From positions 1-6,755 of the forward strand of contig JALSRW010000617.1 in NCBI GenBank assembly GCA_026984595.1: DNA of 6,755 nucleotides, in the 5' to 3' direction. A program made the translations under genes and the position numbers. Below, piece after piece: positions 1 through 4,905 of the stretch. The DNA comes from Alphaproteobacteria bacterium. GTDB taxonomy: Bacteria > Pseudomonadota > Alphaproteobacteria > Geminicoccales > Geminicoccaceae. Position 1 is the stretch's first letter. Each line of letters opens with the position of its first letter. The notes beneath the pieces were generated by a model. That model saw nothing but the letters and a program-made list of their open reading frames with translations, was not told where the DNA came from and made no database searches.

Positions 1-465
1 ATAGCCGGCGATCGGCGCATCGAGGAAGCGGGCCAGGGTCAACATCCCGGCATGCTTGCCCGAACAGTTGTTGTGCAGGGGTGAAGGGGCGATGCCGGCG
101 CGGATCAGGGCCGCCGCGGTTTCCGCATGCAGCGGCGGATGGCTGCCGCAGGCCAGCGCTTCGGGACCGAGACCGAGGCGCTCGAGCCAGCGGCGCACCC
201 GCTCGGTGTGCATCGGTTCGCCATTGTGCGAGGCACAGGCCAGCGCGAGATCGGCTTCCTCGAGAGCGAACGCCTCGGCCGCACCGCTCGCCACGAGCGG
301 CAGGGCCTGCAGCGGCTTGATGGCCGAACGCGGATACACCGGCTCGTCGATGTCGCCCTCGGCCAGCAGCAGCTTCCCGGCATCATCGGCGAGGCAGAAA
401 CGGACCCGGTGCCGGCTTTCCACCCGGCCGTCACGCCAGACCTCGATTGCGGCGGTCTCGCCCAG
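1..465 (-). CDS. L-asparaginase II family protein (ReAV/PF06089 type), N-terminal 155 residues, cut by window edge
   Basis: Likely hydrolyses L-asparagine to aspartate and ammonia, in the class typified by Rhizobium etli ReAV, which is unrelated to the E. coli asparaginases. The reverse strand reads open from position 465 to the window edge. Family motifs appear in order: EVWRDGRVESRH near the N-terminus, PRSAIK with a Ser47-x-x-Lys50 pair, CASHNGE with Ser79, and LHNNCSGKHAGM with Cys134 and Lys137. Recalled from the ReAV structure, the active-site and zinc-site residues are Ser48, Lys51, Ser80, Cys135 and Lys138. Each matches here with a constant offset of one, so the N-terminus is almost exactly defined. 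An in-frame TAG at 469-471 lies just upstream and no ATG, GTG or TTG fits, so CTG at 463-465 is the chosen start. The C-terminal half, including the other zinc ligands, lies outside the window. The DUF423 gene is transcribed divergently from it. Confidence 0.9.
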   Translation of the reverse strand, partial: MGETAAIEVWRDGRVESRHRVRFCLADDAGKLLLAEGDIDEPVYPRSAIKPLQALPLVASGAAEAFALEEADLALACASHNGEPMHTERVRRWLERLGLGPEALACGSHPPLHAETAAALIRAGIAPSPLHNNCSGKHAGMLTLARFLDAPIAGY

Positions 466-471
466 CGCCTA

Positions 472-477
472 TCTCCT
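472..477 (-). promoter_or_regulatory. Shine-Dalgarno AGGAGA that decides the CTG start of the asparaginase gene
   Basis: The reverse strand reads AGGAGA, then TAGGCG, then CTG. This gives a strong ribosome-binding site with a six-base spacer to CTG at 463-465. The spacer includes the in-frame TAG, so translation cannot begin farther upstream. The next GTG in frame (421-423) would remove the conserved EVWRDGR start of the family. Confidence 0.65.
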
Positions 478-512
478 GCTCTGTCGCCCGCACCGGCGAT
501 GGGGCGGCGTCG

Positions 513-540
513 AGGATAGACGGGGCGGGCCACCGCGCAA
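513..540 (-). promoter_or_regulatory. weak candidate promoter for the asparaginase gene
   Basis: On the reverse strand TTGCGC (535-540) is followed after 16 bases by TATCCT (513-518), a poor -35 and a fair -10. It lies in the 86-base divergent gap and overlaps the Shine-Dalgarno of the DUF423 gene. Matches this weak are expected by chance; only the position supports it. Confidence 0.22.
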
Positions 541-551
541 GGAGTCGAGGC

Positions 552-929
552 ATGCGCGCACGCCGAGCGGCGATCGTCATCGGTGCTCTCGCCGGGGCGC
601 TTGCGGTCCTGGCCGGCGCCTTCGCCGCGCACGGGCTGAAGGCGGCGGGGGATGTCGAGAGCGTGGCGCGGATGGCCACCGCCGCCCGCTACGCGATGTG
701 GCACGGGCTCGCGCTGCTCGCCGCAGCCGCCCTCGATCTCGCTTCGCCCCTGCTGGTTGCCGGCTTCGCCGCCGGCATTCTGCTGTTTTCGGGCAGTGTG
801 GCGGCGCTCGCCCTGGGCGCCCCGGCGGCGGTTGCGCTGTTCGCGCCCCTGGGCGGGCTGGCCTTCATCCTCGGCTGGCTGCTGCTGGCGGTTGCCGGCT
901 GGCGGCGGTTCGGCGCCCCTCGTCCCTGA
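552..929 (+). CDS. DUF423 family small membrane protein (PF04241, YgdD-like)
   Basis: This 125-residue protein matches the usual DUF423 length and has about four hydrophobic helices (residues roughly 6-27, 49-63, 66-88 and 91-113). Family signatures are GAFAAHGLK at 22-30, ARYAMWHGLALL at 45-56 and GILLFSGSVAALAL at 75-88. It is an inner-membrane protein of unknown molecular function, and nothing here assigns a substrate. The ATG at 552 is preceded by AAGGAG (539-544) with a seven-base spacer; the same frame is open for 35 more codons upstream, but that stretch lacks family features and crosses into the asparaginase start. The gene ends inside the 3' end of the leftward lipoprotein gene, with a 65-base tail-to-tail overlap, so no room remains for a conventional terminator between them. 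Confidence 0.88.
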   Translation: MRARRAAIVIGALAGALAVLAGAFAAHGLKAAGDVESVARMATAARYAMWHGLALLAAAALDLASPLLVAGFAAGILLFSGSVAALALGAPAAVALFAPLGGLAFILGWLLLAVAGWRRFGAPRP

Positions 930-2406
930 AGCGTTCGAGGAACCGACGCAGCGTGCGCGCGGGGATGGCCGAAGCGCCGCCGTCCTCGCGCAGCAGGCCC
1001 ACCACGCGGCCGTCCTTCACGAGCGGCGCTCCGGCCCGGAGAGCCTTGCCGCTCGCCACCTTCGGCAGCCATGGTGCGCCGCCCGCCACCGGACCTTCGG
1101 CCAATGCCAGCGGCGGACCGCTCTTCGGCACCCAGACCAGCACCAGACCGCTTTCCGCATCGCGCGCTTCGACAATGCCGTAGGTGACCAGTTCGGGGGC
1201 CACCTCGACCGGTACCAGCACCGATTTGCCGAGAAAGCGCTCGAGGGTGAGGATCATCTCGGGGGTCACGTAGAAGCCGAGGCCGGCCGCCGCCTCGCCG
1301 CGGCGCAGCACCACCACGCTTTCGCTCTCGCGGGGCGTCGAGGCGGGACGCGAAGCTGCGGCGCTCGGGTCGGCGTTGGCGATGATCGGTGCCGCGGCAC
1401 GCCAGGCCGCGAGCAGCTCTTGCCGGGTCAGCGATCGGGCCGGCGCGCGCATCGCCACCTCGAGATGGCGCAGGAGGACGCTCGCCGGCGCTTTCGGCGG
1501 CCCCTCGCGCCAGGCCTCGAGATCGGCCCTCTCGGCAAGCTCCCCGACATCCTCGGGCAAAGGCGTGTCGTCCTCGGGATCGCGGCCCTCGGCGAGGGCG
1601 AACCGCCGCGTTTCCTCGAGAGAGACGCGGGTCGTCCAGCCGCGCCGGCGCCCGGCGTCCAGCAGGGCCACCCGCACCGCGCCCGTCCGTCGGCCGGCAT
1701 ACCGGAGGAGTCGGTAGCGGTAACGGCGGTAGATGGGGGCGTCGATGAAGGGCTCGGTCTCGGCCAGTTGCCGTTCCAGTTCGGCCACCCGGTCCTCGCC
1801 GCCGAACAGCGCCCGGCCGCCGGCCAGCAGCGTTTCGGCGACCATGCCCAGCAGATCGAGAGAGGGATCGCCGGTGGCGAGGATGGAACGGGTCGAGCGG
1901 CTGCGACGCTGTTCGCGGCGGGCGGCGGCGAGTTCCCGTTCGAGCCGGGTATAGGCCGGGTTGACCCGCCGTTGGCTGCCGGTCCGGCGGCGGCTCGCGA
2001 TGGTCTCCCGGGCGGTTTCGACCACCGTCCCACCCTCTGCGACGACGCGGTCCACCAGCAGCAGGCAGGGTGCGGGTGTGTCTTCCGCGGTCGGCTTCAG
2101 GCCGGGCAGATCGAGGCGTACGGCATCGTCACCGCCGAGCAGAACCACCGGCAGCATGGCGCCGCCCTCTCCCGCGAGGACGGCGGAAAGCAGGCGCCGG
2201 CAGTCGGTCGGGGAGGTGCTGCCGGCGAGGAGCGTTTCCGCCCCGGCCGCGGGTTCGGCGGCGGCCGCCGCGGCCAGTGCGGCACGCTCGAGGGAAGGCT
2301 CGCTCGCCGGCTTCTCGGCCGTCCTCCCCGCATCCCGGATGGTGCTGCAGGCCGCCAGCAGCAGCAATGTGCCGATGCCCAACCGCTTGCCGATCCTCGC
2401 CGACAT
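865..2406 (-). CDS. lipoprotein with a degenerate trypsin/HtrA-like C-terminal domain (apparent pseudoprotease)
   Basis: This is a 513-residue envelope protein. A short signal (residues 1-19) ends in the lipobox LAA-C, with Cys20 as the lipidation site and Ser21 at +2, which favours the outer membrane. Residues 41-54 are Ala-rich; 148-172 and 203-217 look helical and charged. Residues 218-345 form a middle region I cannot name. Residues 365-493 resemble a trypsin fold: GLGFYVTPEMILT matches the protease G-SGF-V-P-LT strand pair, and ALRAGAPLVKDGRVVGLL matches the G-SGGP-GVVGL segment. By this alignment the catalytic His, Asp and Ser are Arg390, Gly420 and Ala458, so proteolysis is unlikely and a binding or scaffolding role is more plausible. 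The last 20 residues are low-complexity and overlap DUF423. Start: ATG with GGAG (2413-2416) six bases upstream. The gene is 68 bases downstream of glmM; ATGATA at 2436-2441 (TATCAT on the coding strand) could be a -10, but no -35 is evident. Confidence 0.82.
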   Translation of the reverse strand: MSARIGKRLGIGTLLLLAACSTIRDAGRTAEKPASEPSLERAALAAAAAAEPAAGAETLLAGSTSPTDCRRLLSAVLAGEGGAMLPVVLLGGDDAVRLDLPGLKPTAEDTPAPCLLLVDRVVAEGGTVVETARETIASRRRTGSQRRVNPAYTRLERELAAARREQRRSRSTRSILATGDPSLDLLGMVAETLLAGGRALFGGEDRVAELERQLAETEPFIDAPIYRRYRYRLLRYAGRRTGAVRVALLDAGRRRGWTTRVSLEETRRFALAEGRDPEDDTPLPEDVGELAERADLEAWREGPPKAPASVLLRHLEVAMRAPARSLTRQELLAAWRAAAPIIANADPSAAASRPASTPRESESVVVLRRGEAAAGLGFYVTPEMILTLERFLGKSVLVPVEVAPELVTYGIVEARDAESGLVLVWVPKSGPPLALAEGPVAGGAPWLPKVASGKALRAGAPLVKDGRVVGLLREDGGASAIPARTLRRFLERFRDEGRRTAASRQPPAAASRG

Positions 2407-2474
2407 GCCGCTCTCCGTCCGCAGTTGCGGCGGGCATGATAGGCGAACGCACGGAACGTTTCTACCTTTGGTTG

Positions 2475-3827
2475 TTATCCGCCGGCGGCCGGAGCGGTGG
2501 AAAGCGCCTCCCGGAGCTGGTCCATGACCTCGTCGAGCAGGGCCGGATCGCGGGCCTCGACCATCACCCGCACCACCGGCTCGGTGCCCGAAGGACGGAC
2601 CACCACGCGACCATCCCCCGAAAGGCGCTTCTCCGCCGCCGCGAGGGCGGCGCGCACCGGCGCCGCTTCCAGATCGAGACCGCGCGCCGGCAGGTTCTCG
2701 AGCTTCTGCGGCAGCGGCGCGAAGGGACGTCCGATCTCGCTCAACGGTCGGTTGTGGCGCCGCATCACCGCCAGCAGTTGCAGGGCCGCCAGCAGACCGT
2801 CGCCGGTGGTGGCGAAATCGGAGAGGATGATGTGGCCGGATTGCTCGCCGCCGAGATTGAGCCCGCGGGCCCGCATCGCCTCCACCACATAGCGGTCGCC
2901 GACGCGGGTGCGCAGCAGGGAGAGGCCGCGTTCCCGCAGGTAGAGTTCGAGGCCGAGATTGGACATCACGGTGGCGGCGATGGCTTCACCCCGCAGGCGC
3001 TCCTGTTCCTGCCAGCTCGTCGCCACCACTGCCAGGAGCTGGTCGCCGTCGAGGATCTCGCCATGTTCGTCGATGAGGATCACGCGGTCGGCATCGCCAT
3101 CGAGGGAGATGCCGAGATCGGCGCCATGTTCCAGCACCGCCCGGCGGCAGGCCTCGGGGGCGGTGGAGCCGCAGCCGCGATTGATGTTGAGGCCGTTGGG
3201 GGCGGTCCCGATGGGAACCACCTCGGCGCCCAGCTCGAACAGGAGGTCCGGGCCGATGTGGTAGGCCGCACCGTGAGCGCAATCGATCACCACCTTGATG
3301 CCGGCGAGATCGAGATCGCGCGGAAAACTGTTCTTGAGATTCTCGAGATAGCGGCCGCGCGCATCCTCCAGCCGGCGTGCCCGCCCCAGCGCCTCGGGGT
3401 CGGCCAGCCCGTCGCCGTCGAGCCCCTCCATCACCTCCTCGATCCGGGCCTCGAGCCCGTCCGAGAGCTTGAACCCGTCCGGACCGAACAGCTTGATGCC
3501 GTTGTCGTGGAAGGGATTGTGGGAGGCCGAGATCATCACCCCGATATCGCAGCGCAGGCTGCGGGTGAGAAAGGCCACCGCCGGGGTGGGCATCGGCCCC
3601 ACCAGCATCACGTCCATGCCCGCGGAGATGAAGCCGGCGGTCAGCGCCGGTTCCAGCATGTAGCCGGAAAGGCGGGTGTCCTTGCCGATCACCACGCGAT
3701 GGGGTGCGGTGTTGCGGCGGAAGATCTGTCCCGCCGCACGGCCCAGGCGCAGGGCGGTGTCGGCGGTCATGGGAAAACGGTTGGCGATGCCGCGAATGCC
3801 GTCGGTTCCGAACAATTTCCGTCGCAT
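2475..3827 (-). CDS. glmM: phosphoglucosamine mutase
   Basis: Converts glucosamine-6-phosphate to glucosamine-1-phosphate in the cytoplasm, on the route to UDP-N-acetylglucosamine for peptidoglycan and lipopolysaccharide. Its 450 residues are the normal length and all four alpha-D-phosphohexomutase domains are present. Seen directly: the N-terminal KLFGTDGIRGIAN; the phosphoserine loop GVMISASHNP with Ser102 as the phosphorylated residue; the metal loop DGDADR at 243-248; the sugar-binding loop GGEQSGH at 326-332; and the phosphate-binding loop RPSGTEP at 411-417. These distinguish GlmM from phosphomannomutase/phosphoglucomutase relatives. The ATG at 3827 has GAGAGG (3835-3840) seven bases upstream and gives the canonical start. 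In many proteobacteria glmM follows ftsH and folP; here it is the first gene of its strand, divergent from a small unknown gene, so it needs its own promoter. The enzyme appears intact and should be essential. Confidence 0.98.
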   Translation of the reverse strand: MRRKLFGTDGIRGIANRFPMTADTALRLGRAAGQIFRRNTAPHRVVIGKDTRLSGYMLEPALTAGFISAGMDVMLVGPMPTPAVAFLTRSLRCDIGVMISASHNPFHDNGIKLFGPDGFKLSDGLEARIEEVMEGLDGDGLADPEALGRARRLEDARGRYLENLKNSFPRDLDLAGIKVVIDCAHGAAYHIGPDLLFELGAEVVPIGTAPNGLNINRGCGSTAPEACRRAVLEHGADLGISLDGDADRVILIDEHGEILDGDQLLAVVATSWQEQERLRGEAIAATVMSNLGLELYLRERGLSLLRTRVGDRYVVEAMRARGLNLGGEQSGHIILSDFATTGDGLLAALQLLAVMRRHNRPLSEIGRPFAPLPQKLENLPARGLDLEAAPVRAALAAAEKRLSGDGRVVVRPSGTEPVVRVMVEARDPALLDEVMDQLREALSTAPAAGG

Positions 3828-3879
3828 CGATCGACCTCTCGAACATGCGGTGCGCCGCGCCGGCGGACCGATGCACGCA

Positions 3880-3909
3880 AACCTACGGGGAAGGCCGACC
3901 GGCTGGCAA
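3880..3909 (-). promoter_or_regulatory. candidate glmM promoter
   Basis: On the reverse strand TTGCCA (3904-3909, five of six bases of the -35 consensus) is followed after 18 bases by TAGGTT (3880-3885, a weak -10). Transcription would begin roughly 45 bases before the glmM ATG. The -35 is good; the -10 and the long spacer keep confidence low. Confidence 0.32.
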
Positions 3910-3983
3910 GATGCCGGCGGCGGCCATACCCGGTGATGCCGCGGCGTCCATCGAGGCTGCGCCCCACGCGTCCTGCGGCTATG

Positions 3984-3998
3984 TTAACGAAAGATTTA
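3984..3998. promoter_or_regulatory. CtrA-like box (TTAA-N7-TTTA) before the small unknown gene
   Basis: TTAA at 3984-3987, seven bases, then TTTA at 3995-3998. The full-length binding motif of the alphaproteobacterial cell-cycle regulator CtrA is TTAA-N7-TTAA, so one base differs. The site is a short AT-rich island in otherwise GC-rich DNA and lies just before the ribosome-binding site of the gene at 4012. A regulator bound there could block or shape transcription of that gene, or act on the divergent glmM. It is only one short motif, so chance remains possible. Confidence 0.35.
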
Positions 3999-4011
3999 CG
4001 GGAGACGCCCC

Positions 4012-4215
4012 ATGATCACGGCGCCGGAGCCGGTGATCACCATCATCCCGCCGGGCGGCCGCGAGGAAATGCCCGAGCGGCGCGCGCTGGCCGGCCCCTA
4101 TCGCCCCTACCGGCCGGAGGATGGCGGCGTCCTGCGCACCCCGCTCGAGAAACGGCGCCGCCGGCGGCGCCCCGACGAACCCCTGCGCGGCCGTCTCGTG
4201 GATTTCCTGAGCTGA
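4012..4215 (+). CDS. small Arg-rich protein of unknown function
   Basis: I do not recognise this 67-residue protein. It has no signal peptide or membrane segment. The N-terminus is Pro- and Ile-rich (EPVITIIPPGG at 6-16), the middle has a repeated YRPYRPE segment (30-36), and a basic block, Lys47 plus six Arg (48-53), precedes a short C-terminal RGRLVDFLS. The basic block could bind nucleic acid or an acidic partner; that is inference. Evidence that it is real: ATG preceded by GGAG (4001-4004) with a seven-base spacer, codon use in line with its neighbours, and a position at the head of a rightward run 67 bases before the cyclotransferase-like gene. A CtrA-like box lies directly upstream. The codons of the Arg block form an 18-base perfect palindrome. 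Confidence 0.62.
   Translation: MITAPEPVITIIPPGGREEMPERRALAGPYRPYRPEDGGVLRTPLEKRRRRRRPDEPLRGRLVDFLS
4154..4171. repeat. 18-base perfect palindrome inside the Arg-rich coding block
   Basis: GGCGCCGCCGGCGGCGCC reads the same on both strands. It encodes part of the Arg run at residues 48-53 of the small protein. As RNA it has no loop and would pair mainly between molecules or as a strained hairpin. Arg codons CGC and CGG in a row make such symmetry easier to arise by chance. Confidence 0.6.
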
Positions 4216-4282
4216 ACTTGCCGGCCGGCGACCTTGCCGCTATCTGGGCGGACCCGATGGCCGGCGAGGGAGACGGGAAGGC

Positions 4283-4789
4283 ATGCGGGCCCCTGCGCAA
4301 TGGCCGAAACCGCTGGCGGTGGCCGAGGAAGTGCCCCCGGAGGCGGCCGGCCGGACACCGATCTTTTTCTTCGGGACCCTCATGGACCGGGACATCCTGG
4401 CCCATCTCCTCGGGCGCCCGGTGGGCGCGGAGGAACTGCGGCCGGCCCGGCTTTCGGGCTTCCGGCGGGTGGCCGCGCGCAATGCCAGCTACCCGGTTCT
4501 CCTGCCCGATCCCGAGGCCGTGGTGGAGGGTCTGCTGTTCCTCCCCGGACCCGAGGATGTCCGCCGCATCAACCATTACGAATCGGACGAGTACCGGGCC
4601 GAGCTCCATCTCGTGGACAGCGGCGGGGAGCGCCTCCCGGCCTGGCTGTTCATCGGCCGGGAGGCGGTGCTGGAGGCCGGCGAGCGGCCCTGGGATCTGC
4701 GGGCATGGGCGGCCCGCCACAAAGCCGGCTTCTTCGCCCTGCTCGACGAATGGATGGAGGATCTGCCGTCGGAGGACCCTGCGGGATAG
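4283..4789 (+). CDS. gamma-glutamylcyclotransferase-like (AIG2 family) protein
   Basis: This 168-residue cytoplasmic protein belongs to the GGCT/AIG2-like superfamily, whose characterised members release 5-oxoproline from gamma-glutamyl compounds. Visible family features are FFFGTLMDRDIL at 28-39, corresponding to the substrate-binding YG(T/S)L loop with Tyr replaced by Phe; GFRRVAARNASYPVLLPDP at 59-77; the short VEGLLFLP strand at 81-88; and NHYESDEYRAELHLV at 97-111, where Glu100 is the candidate general acid/base. The true substrate cannot be read from sequence, since many AIG2-like proteins have unknown targets. The first 24 residues precede the fold. Start: ATG with a purine-rich GAGGGAG (4266-4272) ten bases upstream and GGGAAGG nearer; GTG codons at residues 13 and 17 are weaker alternatives. 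It follows the small Arg-rich gene by 67 bases and may share its transcript. No convincing terminator follows it. Confidence 0.82.
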   Translation: MRAPAQWPKPLAVAEEVPPEAAGRTPIFFFGTLMDRDILAHLLGRPVGAEELRPARLSGFRRVAARNASYPVLLPDPEAVVEGLLFLPGPEDVRRINHYESDEYRAELHLVDSGGERLPAWLFIGREAVLEAGERPWDLRAWAARHKAGFFALLDEWMEDLPSEDPAG

Positions 4790-4820
4790 GCCGACCGCCC
4801 CGCAAGGTTGCAGCGCGCCT

Positions 4821-4844
4821 ATATTCCACAGATCCAATATGGAT
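4821..4844. promoter_or_regulatory. AT-rich inverted repeats upstream of the sulfurtransferase promoter
   Basis: Two overlapping dyads are present: ATATT at 4821-4825 with AATAT at 4836-4840 (ten-base spacer), and ATCCA at 4832-4836 with TGGAT at 4840-4844 (three-base spacer). Both reach or abut the -35 box. They look like regulator half-sites, but no regulator gene is visible in the window. Confidence 0.4.
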
Positions 4845-4872
4845 TGACTCATATTTTATTTATATGTAGTGT
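4844..4872 (+). promoter_or_regulatory. promoter of the sulfurtransferase gene
   Basis: TTGACT (4844-4849) matches five of six -35 consensus bases. After exactly 17 bases comes TAGTGT (4867-4872), a weak -10. Transcription would begin near 4879, leaving a leader of about 27 bases. The surrounding DNA is strikingly AT-rich: only 5 of the 30 bases at 4851-4880 are G or C. A good -35 with a poor -10 fits a promoter that depends on regulation. Confidence 0.55.
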
Positions 4873-4882
4873 ATTTCACTAC
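4850..4882. promoter_or_regulatory. two abutting operator-like inverted repeats over the promoter
   Basis: CATAT (4850-4854) and ATATG (4862-4866) form a perfect dyad with a seven-base centre that exactly fills the spacer between -35 and -10. GTAGTG (4866-4871) and CACTAC (4877-4882) form a second perfect six-base dyad with a five-base centre, covering the -10 and the likely start point. The two share base 4866. The layout suits a dimeric repressor, or a spacer-binding activator; sulfide-responsive ArsR-type regulators are known to control rhodanese genes, but assigning one here is inference. Confidence 0.5.
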
Positions 4883-4905
4883 GAACCCCGGCGAGGAGAG
4901 CGACA

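Noticed and set aside
56..1183. Rightward 375-codon open frame across the asparaginase and DUF423 genes
   Set aside because: It is antisense to a conserved asparaginase and out of frame with DUF423; the Arg/Ser/Ala-rich product has no family features.
652..2439. Rightward 595-codon open frame opposite the lipoprotein gene
   Set aside because: The reverse strand has a signal peptide with lipobox, a ribosome-binding site and a recognisable fold. The forward frame is Arg/Gly/Gln-rich and lacks any motif.
2407..2474. Possible terminator or promoter between glmM and the lipoprotein gene
   Set aside because: Only a five-pair CCGCA/TGCGG stem with a two-base loop and an isolated TATCAT are present; there is no T tract and no matching -35.
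181..4149. Eleven copies of CTCGAG, more than base composition alone would give
   Set aside because: Those checked read as Leu-Glu codons CTC GAG in the coding frame, so codon preference for CTC and GAG explains them better than a functional DNA motif.
4778..4807. Possible terminator after the cyclotransferase-like gene (CCTGCGGG pairing with CCCGCAAGG)
   Set aside because: The stem has a bulge, starts inside the coding end, and is not followed by a T run.
2070..4847. Rightward 925-codon open frame across glmM and the genes after it
   Set aside because: It lies antisense to the unmistakable glmM and overlaps two rightward genes in another frame. Its translation is rich in His, Arg, Gly and Gln with no domain, as expected for a GC-rich shadow frame.
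4043..4852. Leftward 269-codon open frame opposite the small gene and the cyclotransferase-like gene
   Set aside because: The forward frames have good ribosome-binding sites and, for the second gene, clear family motifs. The reverse product has none.
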